From positions 300,071 through 364,070 of the forward strand of contig CAVRAZ010000004.1 of NCBI GenBank assembly GCA_963719135.1: a stretch of 64,000 nucleotides of DNA, written 5' to 3'. How positions within the stretch are numbered: the first letter of the stretch is position 1; each line of letters opens with the position of its first letter. The DNA is from CAVRAZ01 sp963719135. Lineage in GTDB: Bacteria; Pseudomonadota; Gammaproteobacteria; DSM-19610. The notes beneath the pieces were generated by a model. The model made no database searches, had not been told where the DNA came from, and was given only the letters and a program-made list of their open reading frames with translations. The translations under genes and the position numbers were made by a program. Below are positions 1-10,082 of the stretch, in pieces.

Positions 1-257
1 CGGCTCCCAGCCATGGTCATATCCCTTTGTACGCGTCCATGTTGCTGGAATGCCGTCGAGTCCCGGAGGGCGTGCGTTCGATGTTGTGTGCCGGCGGGAG
101 GCAGGGCATTGGAAATCGCTGGTCACGGAGGTGAAACCAAGCCGGATTATCGAAGTCCGGATCGTTGAGAGCGGGGTTGGTCGGTTTTTTCCCGGGCGCA
201 GCCGATTGAATAGTTGGTTGAGCCTGCTAAAGAGCATCTGTGTTTTCCGGGGGGGTT

Positions 258-2621
258 ATGAACAAGGGAAATGCTTGCAAGGTTTTGGGTACGCGGGGTA
301 TCGGATTAATCGGGGTTCTGTCGGCAGCCTGTCTGGCGGTGACTCAGCCGGCGGGGGCCATCAGTTTTCAACAGGTTTCGGGGCCGTTTGCACAGACGGA
401 GGCCTGGGGCGCGTCCTGGGGTGATTTCAACAACGACCGGTGTCCCGATCTGTTCATCAATCATCACCGCGATCAGGCGGGGCTGTACAAGAACAACTGC
501 GACGGAACCTTCAAGGACGTCACGTCCAAGGCGGACCCCGGCAAGGCCTGGCTGGATTCCAACCAATTCGCGGACCAGCACGGCGCGTCCTGGGGCGATT
601 TCGACCACGACGGCGACGAGGATCTGTTCGTCACCACGGGCGCGCGCTGGGACGGCGAGCTGATGGTCAATCAGGGCGATGGCGTGCTGATCAACCGCAC
701 CGCCGCCGCCGGGCTGCTGGATGACCGCGAGGGACGGAGCCCGCTGTGGATCGACTACAACAACGACGGCTACCTGGACCTGTTCATGCAGAGCCGCACC
801 CGGAGCTGGTCGATCCTGCAGCACCCGGGCAACGGCACCTTCACGGATTCGGCCAGCACCACCGGGTTCAACACGACGATTACGACCAACTACGGGCACC
901 TGATCGATCTGGACAATGACGGCACGCTGGACTACCTGGGCGGTCCGGAAGGCACCTTCCCGACGGCGGCCTACGATCTGTCGCACATTCCGTTCCGCAA
1001 CATCAAGGCCAACATTCCCGCGGTGGGCCCGGCGTGCGATTCCGTGGTGGGGGACTTCAACGGCGACCAGCGCAACGACGTGCTGCTGGTGCGCGGCCGC
1101 ATCCGGCCGACGCAGGCCAAGCAGTTCGGCAGCAACGTGGTGGAGGCCTGGTTCACGACCAGTCCGGGCAACGCGGACAAGTACTTCAGCTTCAAATCGG
1201 CCAACGGCGATCTGTCCGTCGGCATGTACAGCTTCCTGGGGCTGGTGCGTTATTACTTCGGCAGCGGCGGCTACCATCCCGGCGCCAGCACCTCCATCAA
1301 CTCGACCTCCTACCGCTTCACGCTGAACGCGGGGGAGACCCGCAATCAGGGCATCAAGCCGCACAGTCCGACGGCGGCCGACGATCGCGGCGTCTACATC
1401 GGCTACAACCCGGGTACCCAGGAATGGGAGGTGCACATCGCCAACGGCGGCCAGTACACCACGGCCTATATCGTGATCACCAGTTCGGCGCCGGTGTCCA
1501 ACCTGGTGGTGACCGGGCTGGAATCGATCGACGGCCCCATGAGCCCGGTCATGCTGCTCAACAACGGCCAGGGCTTCGGCGGCACCACCCAGCCGCTGAC
1601 CCAGAGCACCAACCTGGGCGACCTGGGGGCGGCGGTGAGCTGCGACAGCGTGGCGGCGGCGGACTTCGACAACGACATGGACCTGGACATCTACATGGTC
1701 TGCCGCGGCGGGGTGGAGAACATCGCCAACCGGCTGTATGCGAACCGGGGCAACGGCCAGTTCGACCTGGTGGCCAACGCCGGCGGCGCGGCAGGGCCGA
1801 TCGGCTCGGAGGTGACCGACGACCGCGGCATCGGCGACAGCGTGGTGGTGGCCGACTACGACGGTGACGGCAAGGTGGACCTGTTCGTCACCAACGGGGT
1901 GGAGCTGTTTCCGGTGCGCTTCGACTCGCCCGACCAGCTCTACCGCAACACCACCGCCACCGGCAACCACTGGATCGAGCTGGACCTGGCGGGGACGGCG
2001 TCCAACACGGACGGCGTGGGGGCGAAGGTGTATGCGACCGCCGGCGGCGTCACCCAGTTGCGCGAGCAGAACGGCGGCAACCACCGCTGGTCGCAGAATT
2101 ACCAGCGCATCCACTTCGGTCTGGCGGGCAACACCAGTGTCAACCTGCGCGTGGAGTGGCCGAGCGGTCTGGTCGACACCTTCAACAACGTCGGCAGCAA
2201 CCACCTGTACCGGGTCACCGAAGGCGGCCCGATCACCCAGACCACGTTCGGTCCGGTCGCGCCCGACCCCGACCCCGGCGCCGGGGGCGGTGCCAACGGC
2301 CTGTCGGTGGCGGATCTGACCGTGAATGAAGCTGTCGGCAACGCACAAATCCAGGTGACCCTGTCTCCGGCAAGCAGCCAGACAGTGACGGTCAACTACG
2401 CGACGAAACCGGGTACAGCTTTGGGCGGGGGTAAGGACTACAAATACCGCAGCGGCACCCTGACGTTCAACCCGGGCGATACCGGCAAGACGGTCAGCGT
2501 GCCCATTGTGAACGATAGCGTCGCCGAGCCGACCGAGAGCTTCACGTTGCATCTGTCCGGCGCCGTCAATGCTCCGATAGCGGATGCGGACGGGACGGTG
2601 ACGATCACGGACAACGATTGA
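258..2621 (+). CDS. Secreted FG-GAP/VCBS-repeat, ASPIC/UnbV and Calx-beta protein
   Basis: Predicted secreted 787-residue protein; function unknown, probably a calcium-binding surface or matrix protein. Residues 1-34 form a signal peptide ending in PAGA. From about residue 55 to 540 there are repeated Asp/Asn-rich loops of the FG-GAP/VCBS kind (DFNNDRCPDLF, DFDHDGDEDLF, DYNNDGYLDLF, DYDGDGKVDLF), which in this family bind calcium within a beta-propeller. Residues about 569-655 match the ASPIC/UnbV domain, and residues 681-787 form one Calx-beta domain. The ATG at 258 is chosen over an in-frame GTG at 240 because a G-rich ribosome-binding site lies just before it and the signal peptide then starts well. 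It is a paralog of the genes at 11427, 15201 and 18677 but lacks their four-cysteine module. Nothing is recognised in the 257 bases upstream. Confidence 0.85.
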   Translation: MNKGNACKVLGTRGIGLIGVLSAACLAVTQPAGAISFQQVSGPFAQTEAWGASWGDFNNDRCPDLFINHHRDQAGLYKNNCDGTFKDVTSKADPGKAWLDSNQFADQHGASWGDFDHDGDEDLFVTTGARWDGELMVNQGDGVLINRTAAAGLLDDREGRSPLWIDYNNDGYLDLFMQSRTRSWSILQHPGNGTFTDSASTTGFNTTITTNYGHLIDLDNDGTLDYLGGPEGTFPTAAYDLSHIPFRNIKANIPAVGPACDSVVGDFNGDQRNDVLLVRGRIRPTQAKQFGSNVVEAWFTTSPGNADKYFSFKSANGDLSVGMYSFLGLVRYYFGSGGYHPGASTSINSTSYRFTLNAGETRNQGIKPHSPTAADDRGVYIGYNPGTQEWEVHIANGGQYTTAYIVITSSAPVSNLVVTGLESIDGPMSPVMLLNNGQGFGGTTQPLTQSTNLGDLGAAVSCDSVAAADFDNDMDLDIYMVCRGGVENIANRLYANRGNGQFDLVANAGGAAGPIGSEVTDDRGIGDSVVVADYDGDGKVDLFVTNGVELFPVRFDSPDQLYRNTTATGNHWIELDLAGTASNTDGVGAKVYATAGGVTQLREQNGGNHRWSQNYQRIHFGLAGNTSVNLRVEWPSGLVDTFNNVGSNHLYRVTEGGPITQTTFGPVAPDPDPGAGGGANGLSVADLTVNEAVGNAQIQVTLSPASSQTVTVNYATKPGTALGGGKDYKYRSGTLTFNPGDTGKTVSVPIVNDSVAEPTESFTLHLSGAVNAPIADADGTVTITDND

Positions 2622-2633
2622 TTACGGCCCCAG

Positions 2634-2675
2634 AACGCCGCCGCGGTATCCGAACCCGCGGCGGCGTTGGCTTTT
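2634..2675 (+). terminator. Rho-independent terminator after the first FG-GAP gene
   Basis: A perfect 13-bp inverted repeat (AACGCCGCCGCGG and its complement, 9-base loop) lies 12 bases after the stop codon and is followed by GGCTTTT. The gene downstream is on the other strand, so the hairpin most likely ends the + strand transcript. Confidence 0.8.
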
Positions 2676-2916
2676 CATACGGCCCTGCCGGACCTACGGG
2701 AATCCCGAAACAATCTCCAGAGCGGGGGACGCCTGGTACGGTCTCGGAACTACAGATGATTCGCCGGCGTGATGGCAGACCGGGCCCGAAAGGTGTGCGG
2801 TGTCAGCGCCGCCGTGCCCGGCAAACGATGGTGGTGCATGAATTGTTCCGGGCAGCCCGGCCGATCCATCGGCGGGCTGCCCGGAAACAGCAGCCAAATT
2901 CCGCTTCGGCTATTAA

Positions 2917-5808
2917 TTACTGGGTACTTACTCGCGCCGTAGCCGTACCACCTGCCTCGCTGGCCAGCACCACGAAAGCCGGCGTCTTGCCGCTAGTGTT
3001 GAAGTTCTGCTGGTAGTACTTCTTGCCGGCGTTCCATCCCACCTGACCCAATGTCGTCGGGGTCCCGTCCGCGGCCAGTACTGCTGCGGTAATTACGGAC
3101 GATCCTGCCGGCGTTGCATCGGAGTCCGCTCTGATCCACAACGTCTTGTCCGCCGTAAAATAGATTACCTGGACCACGCTCAGAGTATCCGCAGCCGCGC
3201 TGCTACTACACGACTTCAGCGTATTGAGATCGAAGCTCATCGGCATCGAAACCGCGTTCGGCCCGAGGAATACCTGTGCGGATGCGGGTGATTGCAGACC
3301 AAAACACGCCTTGGACGCAGAGGGTAAGACGAAGGTGAAGCCGTCGACACCACTCTTGTACACGTTCATCTTGTAGCTGATCTGGGTTGTGCCCATCGTC
3401 AGTGCGTCCTCGCTTTCATAGGCGACCTGATTGACGACGCTGAATCCGCCGGTCGAGGATATGGCACCGGAATAGGTGATGCCTGACGCATTGCCGCCCG
3501 CCGTCACTCTCATCTCCCAGGTATCGGCGCTGCAGTCTTTCCAGATAAACACGCCCTGGTCCTTCCCGGCCGAGTAGGTGGGTTGACCGCAGACATCGAT
3601 TGAGGAGGACGAAGTACTGCTACTGCTGGTTGAACTGGTGCCGCTCGTCGTACTCGTCGTGGTTGATGGCGTTGCAGTCGTCGTTGAACTTGTGGACAAC
3701 GTCGTCGCGACCGAGCCCTTCGGGCGGACCAGTATGGCCGCATCCCAGGGTTGAAGCGTCAAGGAGGTTACCGTCGCTCCATTGTTCACCGACGGATCCT
3801 GGAATCCCTTGATCCGCTGGAACGTGCCGCCCAGGGAGACGTATTGAGCGTCAGGCGTGGCATTGGCGATAACGATGCCGTTCTGGAAGTCGCGCCTGAG
3901 CACGTTGGGGTTGCCCTGGAAGAGGTAAACGGAGTCCAGCGAAATCGGCGACGCCTCTTCACCCATCGCGAAGGTTATCCGCTGGCTTCCGCTGGCGGGT
4001 GCATCAAACGCCATGATGTACCTGCGCCAGGTGGGACCGGTGAGAAATTGCTCGCCATGGCTGCCGACACTGGCCTTGATGGCTCTGGTGACGTTGGATT
4101 TGGCCGAGAAAACCAGCGTATACGCCGTGCCTTTGGTCAGGTTGGCTGTCGGTCCTTTCACCTGGGCGCCGGACAGATTCGAATTGTATTTCTGTTGGGT
4201 CGAGGTCCTCAGCGAGGCCGCCCCGTCCTTCGCACTGGACGTATCGCGGCTGATCGTTACGTTTGTGCCGCTCCAACCGTTGAGGTCGCTGTCGAACGTG
4301 CCGGGCGTAATCAGCGACTGTGACGGATCGAAGGACGACGCGTCGTAGATTCGCGTATAGACGCCCAGCGGATTGCCCAACCAGCCCCGATTCGCGCGCA
4401 CGGCCGATTCATCCGTGGGGTTGGACTTTACCGCCTGCCCGTAACTGGCCGACTTGGGATCCACGATGACTGCGAACTCGTCGTACCAGGTATCGGGGTC
4501 GGAGCCGGAGTTCTGGGTGGCAAAGTATCCGTTCTGCATCAGGCCGAGTCCCAACGCCAGACGGAAGGGTTTGTCGGAAGACGCGTTGGTACCTTTCGGA
4601 TAGGTCATCGTCGGCGCTTTGGTGAGCACGTGGCTGTTGACCGGTCCTTTGGTGATGTCGTGCATGTAAAAGCCGTATTCGGAAATGCGCGCGTTGATAT
4701 CGTCATACACGGGCGCGTCGTGGTAATTGTTGGACTGCGGCCAGCCTTCCATCTGGCAGCCGTTTATGCCGGAGAATCCGCGCGCCAGCTGATGTCCCGC
4801 GACGACGTATTTGTTGGGGAAGTTGTTGCGCATGCTGAGATAGAACGCGTCCAATCCGTCGCCCCACCAGTTGGTGCCGCTGGCGCTGACGCCGTCATCC
4901 CGCACCAGATCGTTGTTCACGTCCGCCAGTTTGCTCGCCAGAACAAAATGGAAGTCGGAGTCGAAGAGAAAGCCGGATACGTTGACGTTGGCTTTCACAC
5001 CGTTCTGGTCGGCGTTGGCGTTGTTCTTGATAAAGTTGATCATCGCTGCGGCGTAGGTATTGCCGTTGGCATCCTTGGGACACTGGGTGCTCAGGTTGAA
5101 CGACCAGTTCAACGTGCCGCCGCCCTGGCCAAGCACGTGCTGGGCGATGATATTTCCGGCTCCGTGCGCCTTGGCCGTGGACCTATAGGCACGCTGCAGG
5201 GTCAGTGTATTTGTGGACGTATTGCGCGCCGCGATCTTGACATGTTCGGCGTTGCCGAAGGATCCGGCCGGTGCGTTGTAGATGACAGCGTAACTGCCCA
5301 CCGTGAAGCGGCTTGCGTCGGTGACCTGAAGGGTGGTCGCCGAGGCATCGATCGACTGTTTCGTCGTGGTGCCGGCCTGGTATAGCCAGTGTCCGGCGAA
5401 TATGCTGCAATTTCCGGTCGTCGTGCCGGTGCTGCCGAACGGCATGCCGTGGCTCTGCACGCAGTTTCCGCCGCCGTCCAGATATTCGGGCGCGTTCAGC
5501 TGGCGGAAATACATGAGGTTGGGATACTTGGCTTGCAGCGAAGCGATTTTCTTCATGAAGCCGCCGGTGGCGGCGATGATATCGTACTTCGAGTACTGTT
5601 CGATTTGTCCCGCCAGACTCTGTGTTTCCGCCATCATTGTGCGCGGATACAAATGTCCGCTGAGATCCGGCAGTCCTGAAATGCTCGGAGGCGAAGTGAC
5701 TTCCGTGTCATTCATGTAGGCGGGTGCAGCCAGAGCAATCCTGGGTGCAATGCAGCTCAATACCGATGCGCAAACGATGGAAGAGATACCATAAGCATGC
5801 TTTTTCAC
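2917..5808 (-). CDS. Secreted glycoside-hydrolase-like protein with CBM-like domain and four-Cys module
   Basis: 963 residues with a GTG start preceded by AGAGGTGAAG. Residues 1-28 are a signal peptide. Residues about 45-480 resemble hypothetical glycosyl hydrolases with a TIM-barrel fold: acidic motifs GFLFDSDFHF and WYDEFAVIVD, aromatic-rich loops. The exact family is uncertain; a GHL15-like assignment is a guess. Residues about 500-631 look like a CBM4/9-type carbohydrate-binding sandwich (starts GTFDSDLNGW). A Ser/Thr-rich linker (about 697-736) leads to residues about 737-865, which are one copy of the four-cysteine module also found in the FG-GAP paralogs (VCGQPTYS, VFIWKDC, VDGFTFVL, KACFG, TLKSC). 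About 100 further residues follow the module, unlike in the paralogs, where it is terminal. The gene converges on the first FG-GAP gene. Likely an extracellular polysaccharide-acting enzyme; no substrate can be named. Confidence 0.75.
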   Translation of the reverse strand: MKKHAYGISSIVCASVLSCIAPRIALAAPAYMNDTEVTSPPSISGLPDLSGHLYPRTMMAETQSLAGQIEQYSKYDIIAATGGFMKKIASLQAKYPNLMYFRQLNAPEYLDGGGNCVQSHGMPFGSTGTTTGNCSIFAGHWLYQAGTTTKQSIDASATTLQVTDASRFTVGSYAVIYNAPAGSFGNAEHVKIAARNTSTNTLTLQRAYRSTAKAHGAGNIIAQHVLGQGGGTLNWSFNLSTQCPKDANGNTYAAAMINFIKNNANADQNGVKANVNVSGFLFDSDFHFVLASKLADVNNDLVRDDGVSASGTNWWGDGLDAFYLSMRNNFPNKYVVAGHQLARGFSGINGCQMEGWPQSNNYHDAPVYDDINARISEYGFYMHDITKGPVNSHVLTKAPTMTYPKGTNASSDKPFRLALGLGLMQNGYFATQNSGSDPDTWYDEFAVIVDPKSASYGQAVKSNPTDESAVRANRGWLGNPLGVYTRIYDASSFDPSQSLITPGTFDSDLNGWSGTNVTISRDTSSAKDGAASLRTSTQQKYNSNLSGAQVKGPTANLTKGTAYTLVFSAKSNVTRAIKASVGSHGEQFLTGPTWRRYIMAFDAPASGSQRITFAMGEEASPISLDSVYLFQGNPNVLRRDFQNGIVIANATPDAQYVSLGGTFQRIKGFQDPSVNNGATVTSLTLQPWDAAILVRPKGSVATTLSTSSTTTATPSTTTSTTSGTSSTSSSSTSSSSIDVCGQPTYSAGKDQGVFIWKDCSADTWEMRVTAGGNASGITYSGAISSTGGFSVVNQVAYESEDALTMGTTQISYKMNVYKSGVDGFTFVLPSASKACFGLQSPASAQVFLGPNAVSMPMSFDLNTLKSCSSSAAADTLSVVQVIYFTADKTLWIRADSDATPAGSSVITAAVLAADGTPTTLGQVGWNAGKKYYQQNFNTSGKTPAFVVLASEAGGTATARVSTQ

Positions 5809-6730
5809 GACTTCACCTCTATACTATTCAAATAAAACATCCGGCTGCGGGACGAACTCCCGGTGCTACGCTCGCCCTCGGAGCGACCCTTCCGTTCGTC
5901 AGGTGTGTCCTCGCACCGCTCCGCAATCGTTCGCCGTGACGCGATCGCCATGGAGTAGTGTGGCGAAGGGTTGGGAATGCTTTGGAGACGGAACTACCGA
6001 CGCAGCCATGCTGCGACTTGGCAAGCAATCGCCGTGCCATGCGCGGCGGCTCCACTATCCAATTGAAGATTAGGATGTTATTTAGATTTGCCTGCCCTTT
6101 GGGCAACTTAGGAGGGCGCAATCTGTCGCTGATTCACGACGATAATCTGCGACCCTGGGAGAATTCCACCGGAAATCAGTTCGCTAAACGTTGCCAGATG
6201 CAGACAGCATTAGGTCATATGTCCGATGTGTGACGATACGCCGTCTCAAAAGTCACGATATACTCAATTGGCGAGCCGATTTTCACCATAACTTGCGGCT
6301 CTTGCTTGCCCGGTGTCTGTTTTGGAGACTGTTTGTCCCCGGCAGTGACAGGATGGGCAACCGGGGGGCGCTCGCGAGCGGCAGCCTTAGGTTGGTCGAT
6401 CGCGATTCGTTACCGGCTGGTGGGACCGGAATGCCTGGCGCGGAGAACGGCGGCCGGTGACAATCTGGATTGGAATGGCGATGCCAAGACGCACCCGGTT
6501 CCGCTTCTTCGATGCGTCGGTTGATCGCGGACGGCCTGTGCCGCCGCCTGGCGCCCCGGCCGATGCGAAACCGATGTGAAGAGCTTGTGGTCGTGACGAG
6601 TGCCGAATTGAAACGCAGGACGGATGTTCTTCGTACTGTCCGGACACGGGTCACTCCGCGACCGTTTATTCTGCCTGACGGCATCAATATAATGCTGGCG
6701 GAACGCAAACAGTGGGCGGCCGTGCGTACC
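5809..6730. other. Gene-poor gap of about 920 bp
   Basis: Short open frames exist on both strands (up to 141 codons) but they overlap one another, have no convincing ribosome-binding sites and resemble no family I recognise. The stretch holds the 5' flank of the hydrolase-like gene at its left and ends at the TA target of an IS630 element. It may contain decayed coding sequence; I see nothing definite. Confidence 0.5.
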
Positions 6731-6732
6731 TA

Positions 6733-7891
6733 GTGTAGTGCACCGTAAATAATGGAACAAATCATCGTGCATCCTGTCGAAGTTGTGAGACCTGTGACAG
6801 GAGAACAAAGATGCGCATTGCCCCGAAGATCGTACTTAGTGCAGAAGAGGAAAAGGCATTGACCAAGCTGTCGCGCTCGAATACCACGAGTGTCAGGCTT
6901 GCGCGCCGCGCCAAGATTGTCTTGTTGGCGGCACATGGCAAAGACAATCTGCTGATTGCCGAGGAATTGGGTGTGGGTCGCGTGCAGGTCGGACGCTGGC
7001 GGGAACGCTATGCCGCTGCCGGTTTGGCGGGGATTGAACAGGACTTGCCGCGTGGTGGCCGCCATCCCACGGTCGATGCGCAGGCCATCGTGCGCCTGAC
7101 CACCCAAACCACGCCGGACAACGCCACGCACTGGAGCACACGCACCCTGGCCAAGGTGGCGGACGTCGGTGCCACGACCGTGCGTCGGGTATGGCGCGCG
7201 CACGGACTGAAGCCGCATTTGATGGAGACCTTCAAGGTCTCGCGCGATCCGCACTTCGTCGAGAAGCTGGAAGATGTCGTGGGCTTGTATTTGAATCCGC
7301 CGGAACATGCGCTGGTGCTGTGCTGCGATGAGAAAAGTCAGGTGCAAGCGCTCGATCGCACGCAGCCAGGCTTGCCGCTGAAGAAGGGTCGTGCTGCAAC
7401 GATGACGCATGACTACAAACGCCATGGAACCACCACGTTGTTTGCCGCGCTCAATGTTCTGGACGGTAGCGTAATTGGCCAGTGCCAACAACGCCATCGG
7501 CACATCGAATGGCTGAAATTTCTGCGCCAGATCGACCGTGAAACCCTCAAGGACAAGATGTTGCATCTGATCTGCGACAACTACGCCACCCACAAACATC
7601 CCAAGGTCCAACAGTGGCTGAAGAAACACCCACGCTTTCACCTCCACTTCACACCGACCTCGGCGTCCTGGTTGAACAGGGTTGAGCGCTTCTTTCGCGA
7701 CCTGACCTGCGAACGTCTGCGCCGTGGTGTGTTTACCAGTGTGCCGGAACTCATTGGCGCTATTGAAGGCTACGTCGATCAGCATAATGAAAACCCCAAG
7801 CCCTTCATCTGGACCGCCAAGGCCAATGACATCTTGCAGAAGGTCATTCGCTAACAGCCGTTTAAGTTCCAAACAGAATGGCGCACTACAC
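6733..7891 (+). mobile_element. IS630-family element, type A, copy 1
   Basis: 1159-bp element flanked by TA (6731-6732 and 7892-7893), the target duplicated by IS630 elements. Terminal repeats GTGTAGTGCACCGT on the left and the imperfect complement of GTGTAGTGCGCCAT on the right. A second copy of identical length lies at 50050-51208. The right-hand TA is shared with the next IS630 element. Confidence 0.9.
6811..7854 (+). CDS. IS630-family transposase (type A)
   Basis: Full-length 347-residue DDE transposase. The N-terminal third is a helix-turn-helix region (LARRAKIVLLAA, LGVGRVQVGRWRERY). The catalytic core shows CCDEKSQVQALDR with the first Asp, HLICDNYATH with the second, and SWLNRVERFF with the Glu. 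GGAG precedes the ATG at a good distance. Open and presumably active; the copy at 50128 differs by only a few residues. Confidence 0.93.
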   Translation: MRIAPKIVLSAEEEKALTKLSRSNTTSVRLARRAKIVLLAAHGKDNLLIAEELGVGRVQVGRWRERYAAAGLAGIEQDLPRGGRHPTVDAQAIVRLTTQTTPDNATHWSTRTLAKVADVGATTVRRVWRAHGLKPHLMETFKVSRDPHFVEKLEDVVGLYLNPPEHALVLCCDEKSQVQALDRTQPGLPLKKGRAATMTHDYKRHGTTTLFAALNVLDGSVIGQCQQRHRHIEWLKFLRQIDRETLKDKMLHLICDNYATHKHPKVQQWLKKHPRFHLHFTPTSASWLNRVERFFRDLTCERLRRGVFTSVPELIGAIEGYVDQHNENPKPFIWTAKANDILQKVIR

Positions 7892-8964
7892 TAGTGGACT
7901 GTAACTATTGAAGCGGGAGTAATACGTCGCGATGGATCGAAGTATTTCCACTGCACGGGCTTGGCGTTCTTGTTGCACTGGCGGAGGTAGCGCATGAGCT
8001 TTCTCTTCAGATCGGTTACGGAAGTGAATACGCCGCGGGCGATGACATCGCGCTCGATCTTGGCGAACCACAACTCGACTTGGTTGAGCCAGGACGAGTA
8101 CGTGGGGGTGAAGTGCAGATGAACACGCGGGTGTGCCGCCAGAAACGCTTCGACGCGCTGGGTCTTGTGGGCCGAGAGGTTGTCGGCGATGACGTGGATC
8201 TGTTTGCCGGCGGGCTGGTTGGCGACGATGTCGGTGAGGAACGCGACGAACTCGGCCGAAGTGTGGCGCTGCGCCGTCTTGCCCAGCACTTCACCGGTCT
8301 GGGTGTTGAAGGCCGCATACAGCGACAGCGTGCCGTGGCGAAAGTACTCAAAACCCTGTCGCTCGGCGCGCCCGGGCGACAGCGGCAGCACGGGGTCCTT
8401 GCGATCCAGCGCTTGGATCGCCGTTTTCTCGTCCACGCAGAACACCGCGGCATGTTGCGGCGGGTTCAGGTACAGACCGATGATGTCCGCCGCCTTGCGC
8501 TCGAAGTCCGGATCGTTGGAGGCGATGTAGCCCTCCAGCCGATGCGGCTTCAGGCCGTGTTTGGCCCAGATGCGAGCCACCGTCATGTGCGAGAGGCCGC
8601 CACCCAGTTCGGCCGCCAATTTGCGCGAGGACCAATGCGTCGAACCGTCGGCCGGCTTGCGCTTCGTGGTCCACGACAGGACCCGCGCCTCCACACGCTC
8701 GGTCACTTTGTAACGCTGACGCCCAGCGTGGCGCGCCAACAAACCGGCCAGCCTCTCAGCCGCGAAACGCTTGCTCCAACGGCTGATGTAGCTGTCGCCG
8801 CAGTCGAGCTTCGTACGAATCCCGGCCCAGGTGCAGCCGTCGGCCAACAGCAGCACCAGGCGAGCGCGTGGCGCAGAATCCGCTCGGCCGTTCCTCGCAC
8901 TGGCTTGTCGCTGCGGTTCCATGCGTTCGCTCTTGGTCAGTTTCATCATGCCATCCGAAGACAT
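7891..8964 (-). CDS. IS630-family transposase (type B)
   Basis: 357-residue DDE transposase of the IS630/Tc1 superfamily, distinct from types A and C. Helix-turn-helix segment around residues 30-70 (ARLVLLLADGCTWAGIR ... SYISRWSKRF). Catalytic motifs FCVDEKTAIQALDR, HVIADNLSAHK and SSWLNQVELWFAK supply D, D and E. The reading frame runs to the very end of the element: the TAG stop is made of the TA target dinucleotide plus the first G of the neighbouring IS630. Full length and apparently intact. Confidence 0.9.
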   Translation of the reverse strand: MSSDGMMKLTKSERMEPQRQASARNGRADSAPRARLVLLLADGCTWAGIRTKLDCGDSYISRWSKRFAAERLAGLLARHAGRQRYKVTERVEARVLSWTTKRKPADGSTHWSSRKLAAELGGGLSHMTVARIWAKHGLKPHRLEGYIASNDPDFERKAADIIGLYLNPPQHAAVFCVDEKTAIQALDRKDPVLPLSPGRAERQGFEYFRHGTLSLYAAFNTQTGEVLGKTAQRHTSAEFVAFLTDIVANQPAGKQIHVIADNLSAHKTQRVEAFLAAHPRVHLHFTPTYSSWLNQVELWFAKIERDVIARGVFTSVTDLKRKLMRYLRQCNKNAKPVQWKYFDPSRRITPASIVTVH

Positions 8965-8981
8965 GATGATACTAACTGTAT
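7894..8981 (-). mobile_element. IS630-family element, type B
   Basis: Single copy of a second IS630 type, wedged between two others. The left end begins after the shared TA at 7892-7893 (GTGGACTGTAACTATTG). The right end abuts the TA at 8982-8983 used by the next element; I could not find a matching inverted repeat there, so the right boundary is inferred from the neighbour and may be trimmed. Confidence 0.65.
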
Positions 8982-8983
8982 TA

Positions 8984-10082
8984 TTGAGCCTTACCTATTA
9001 GCATGACAGATACTATAATTACCCTGCACGGTGCTCGTGTCGAACTGACAAGGGGAATGCTGCATGGCAGAAAAGATGGACGAAGTGACGAAGCGACGTG
9101 TCCGCGCGGGAAGAATGCTGCAACGCGGCATTGCACCGGCCGAGGTGGCAGAGCGTGTGGGCGTGGCGCGGCAAACGGTGTACACGTGGAAACGGGTGTT
9201 CGATGAAGGCGGCATCGATGCGCTGCGGCAAAGTCGCCGGACTGGTCCGCAGAGCCAGCTCGACGAGTCCGCACTGGCGCGCTTGCGCGAAGTGCTGCTG
9301 GAAAGTCCAACCGCCCACGGCTTTGGTACCGAGTTATGGACGCTCAAGCGGGTTCGGCAAGTCATCCAGCGGTTGTTTGGTGTGCGACACAGCGAAGTGC
9401 CTGTGTGGCGACTGCTGAGGCAATTGGGGTTTTCCAGCCAAAAGCCCGAGAAGCGTGCTTTGGAGCGCGACGAAGGTGCGATCCGCGCCTGGAAGCGGCG
9501 TAGGTGGCCGGCACTTAAAAAAAGCCCAACGCGAAGGCCGCCTGATCGTGTTTGTCGACGAGTCCGGACTGTCCGAGCGACCGACGCGCGTGCGTACGTG
9601 GGCACCCGTCGGGCAGACACCGATCATCCAGTTCCATTTCAACTGGAAGCACTTGTCGGTGATCGCCGGACTGACGTTCACACAATGTATGTTCCGCTTT
9701 CACGAGGGCGCCATCAAAAAGGAACAGATCGTGGAATTTCTCAAGGCGCTCAAAGCCCATCTCAAGCAACCGCTGCTGATTATCTGGGACGGCTTGCGCG
9801 CGCACCGCTCGATAGTTGTGCGCGATTATCTCGATAGCACCGAGGGACATCTGCAGGTTGCCTTTCTGCCGCCGTACGCGCCCGACCTCAATCCGGTCGA
9901 GTTTCTGTGGGCGTGGCTCAAGCGCCATGCGCTGGCTAACTATTGTCCCAACACCCTGACCGAGCTGGGTGCAATGGCGCGCAACAAACTCAAGCCCGCC
10001 CAGCGGCGCTCTTCCGTGATCGCCGCCTGCTGGGCTCAGGCGGAATTGGCGTTTTAGTGTCATGTTAATAGGTAAGGCTCAA
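8984..10082 (+). mobile_element. IS630-family element, type C, copy 1 (1099 bp)
   Basis: Inverted ends of about 25 bp with one mismatch (TTGAGCCTTACCTATTAGCA on the left), flanked by TA at 8982-8983 and 10083-10084. It is one base shorter than the copies at 25599 and 59246 (1100 bp each); the difference lies in the A-run of the transposase frameshift site. Confidence 0.92.
9064..10057 (+). pseudogene. IS630-family transposase, two-frame type, with shortened slippage run
   Basis: The first frame (from 9064, MAEKMDEVTKRR) encodes the DNA-binding part; the second, ending at 10057, encodes the catalytic part (FVDESGLSERP, IIWDGLRAHRS, NPVEFLWAWLK). In the two other copies they are joined across a run of eight A by a -1 shift. 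Here the run has seven A (CTTAAAAAAAGCC near 9515), so normal reading enters a third frame and a -1 shift no longer joins the domains. Either this copy is inactivated, it relies on +1 slippage, or a base is missing from the assembly. AAGGGG precedes the start. Confidence 0.75.

Noticed and set aside
306..2552. 748-codon open frame antisense to the first FG-GAP gene
   Set aside because: Composition is Arg/His/Val/Ala-rich, as expected for the reverse frame of Asp/Gly-rich coding DNA; no domain, signal peptide or ribosome-binding site. A shadow.
8080..9006. 308-codon frame antisense to the type B IS630 transposase
   Set aside because: Mirror of a DDE transposase; no start signals or recognisable domain. 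Similar antisense frames over the other transposases (6730-7872, 25606-26679, 39237-40145, 52301-53485) were rejected for the same reason.
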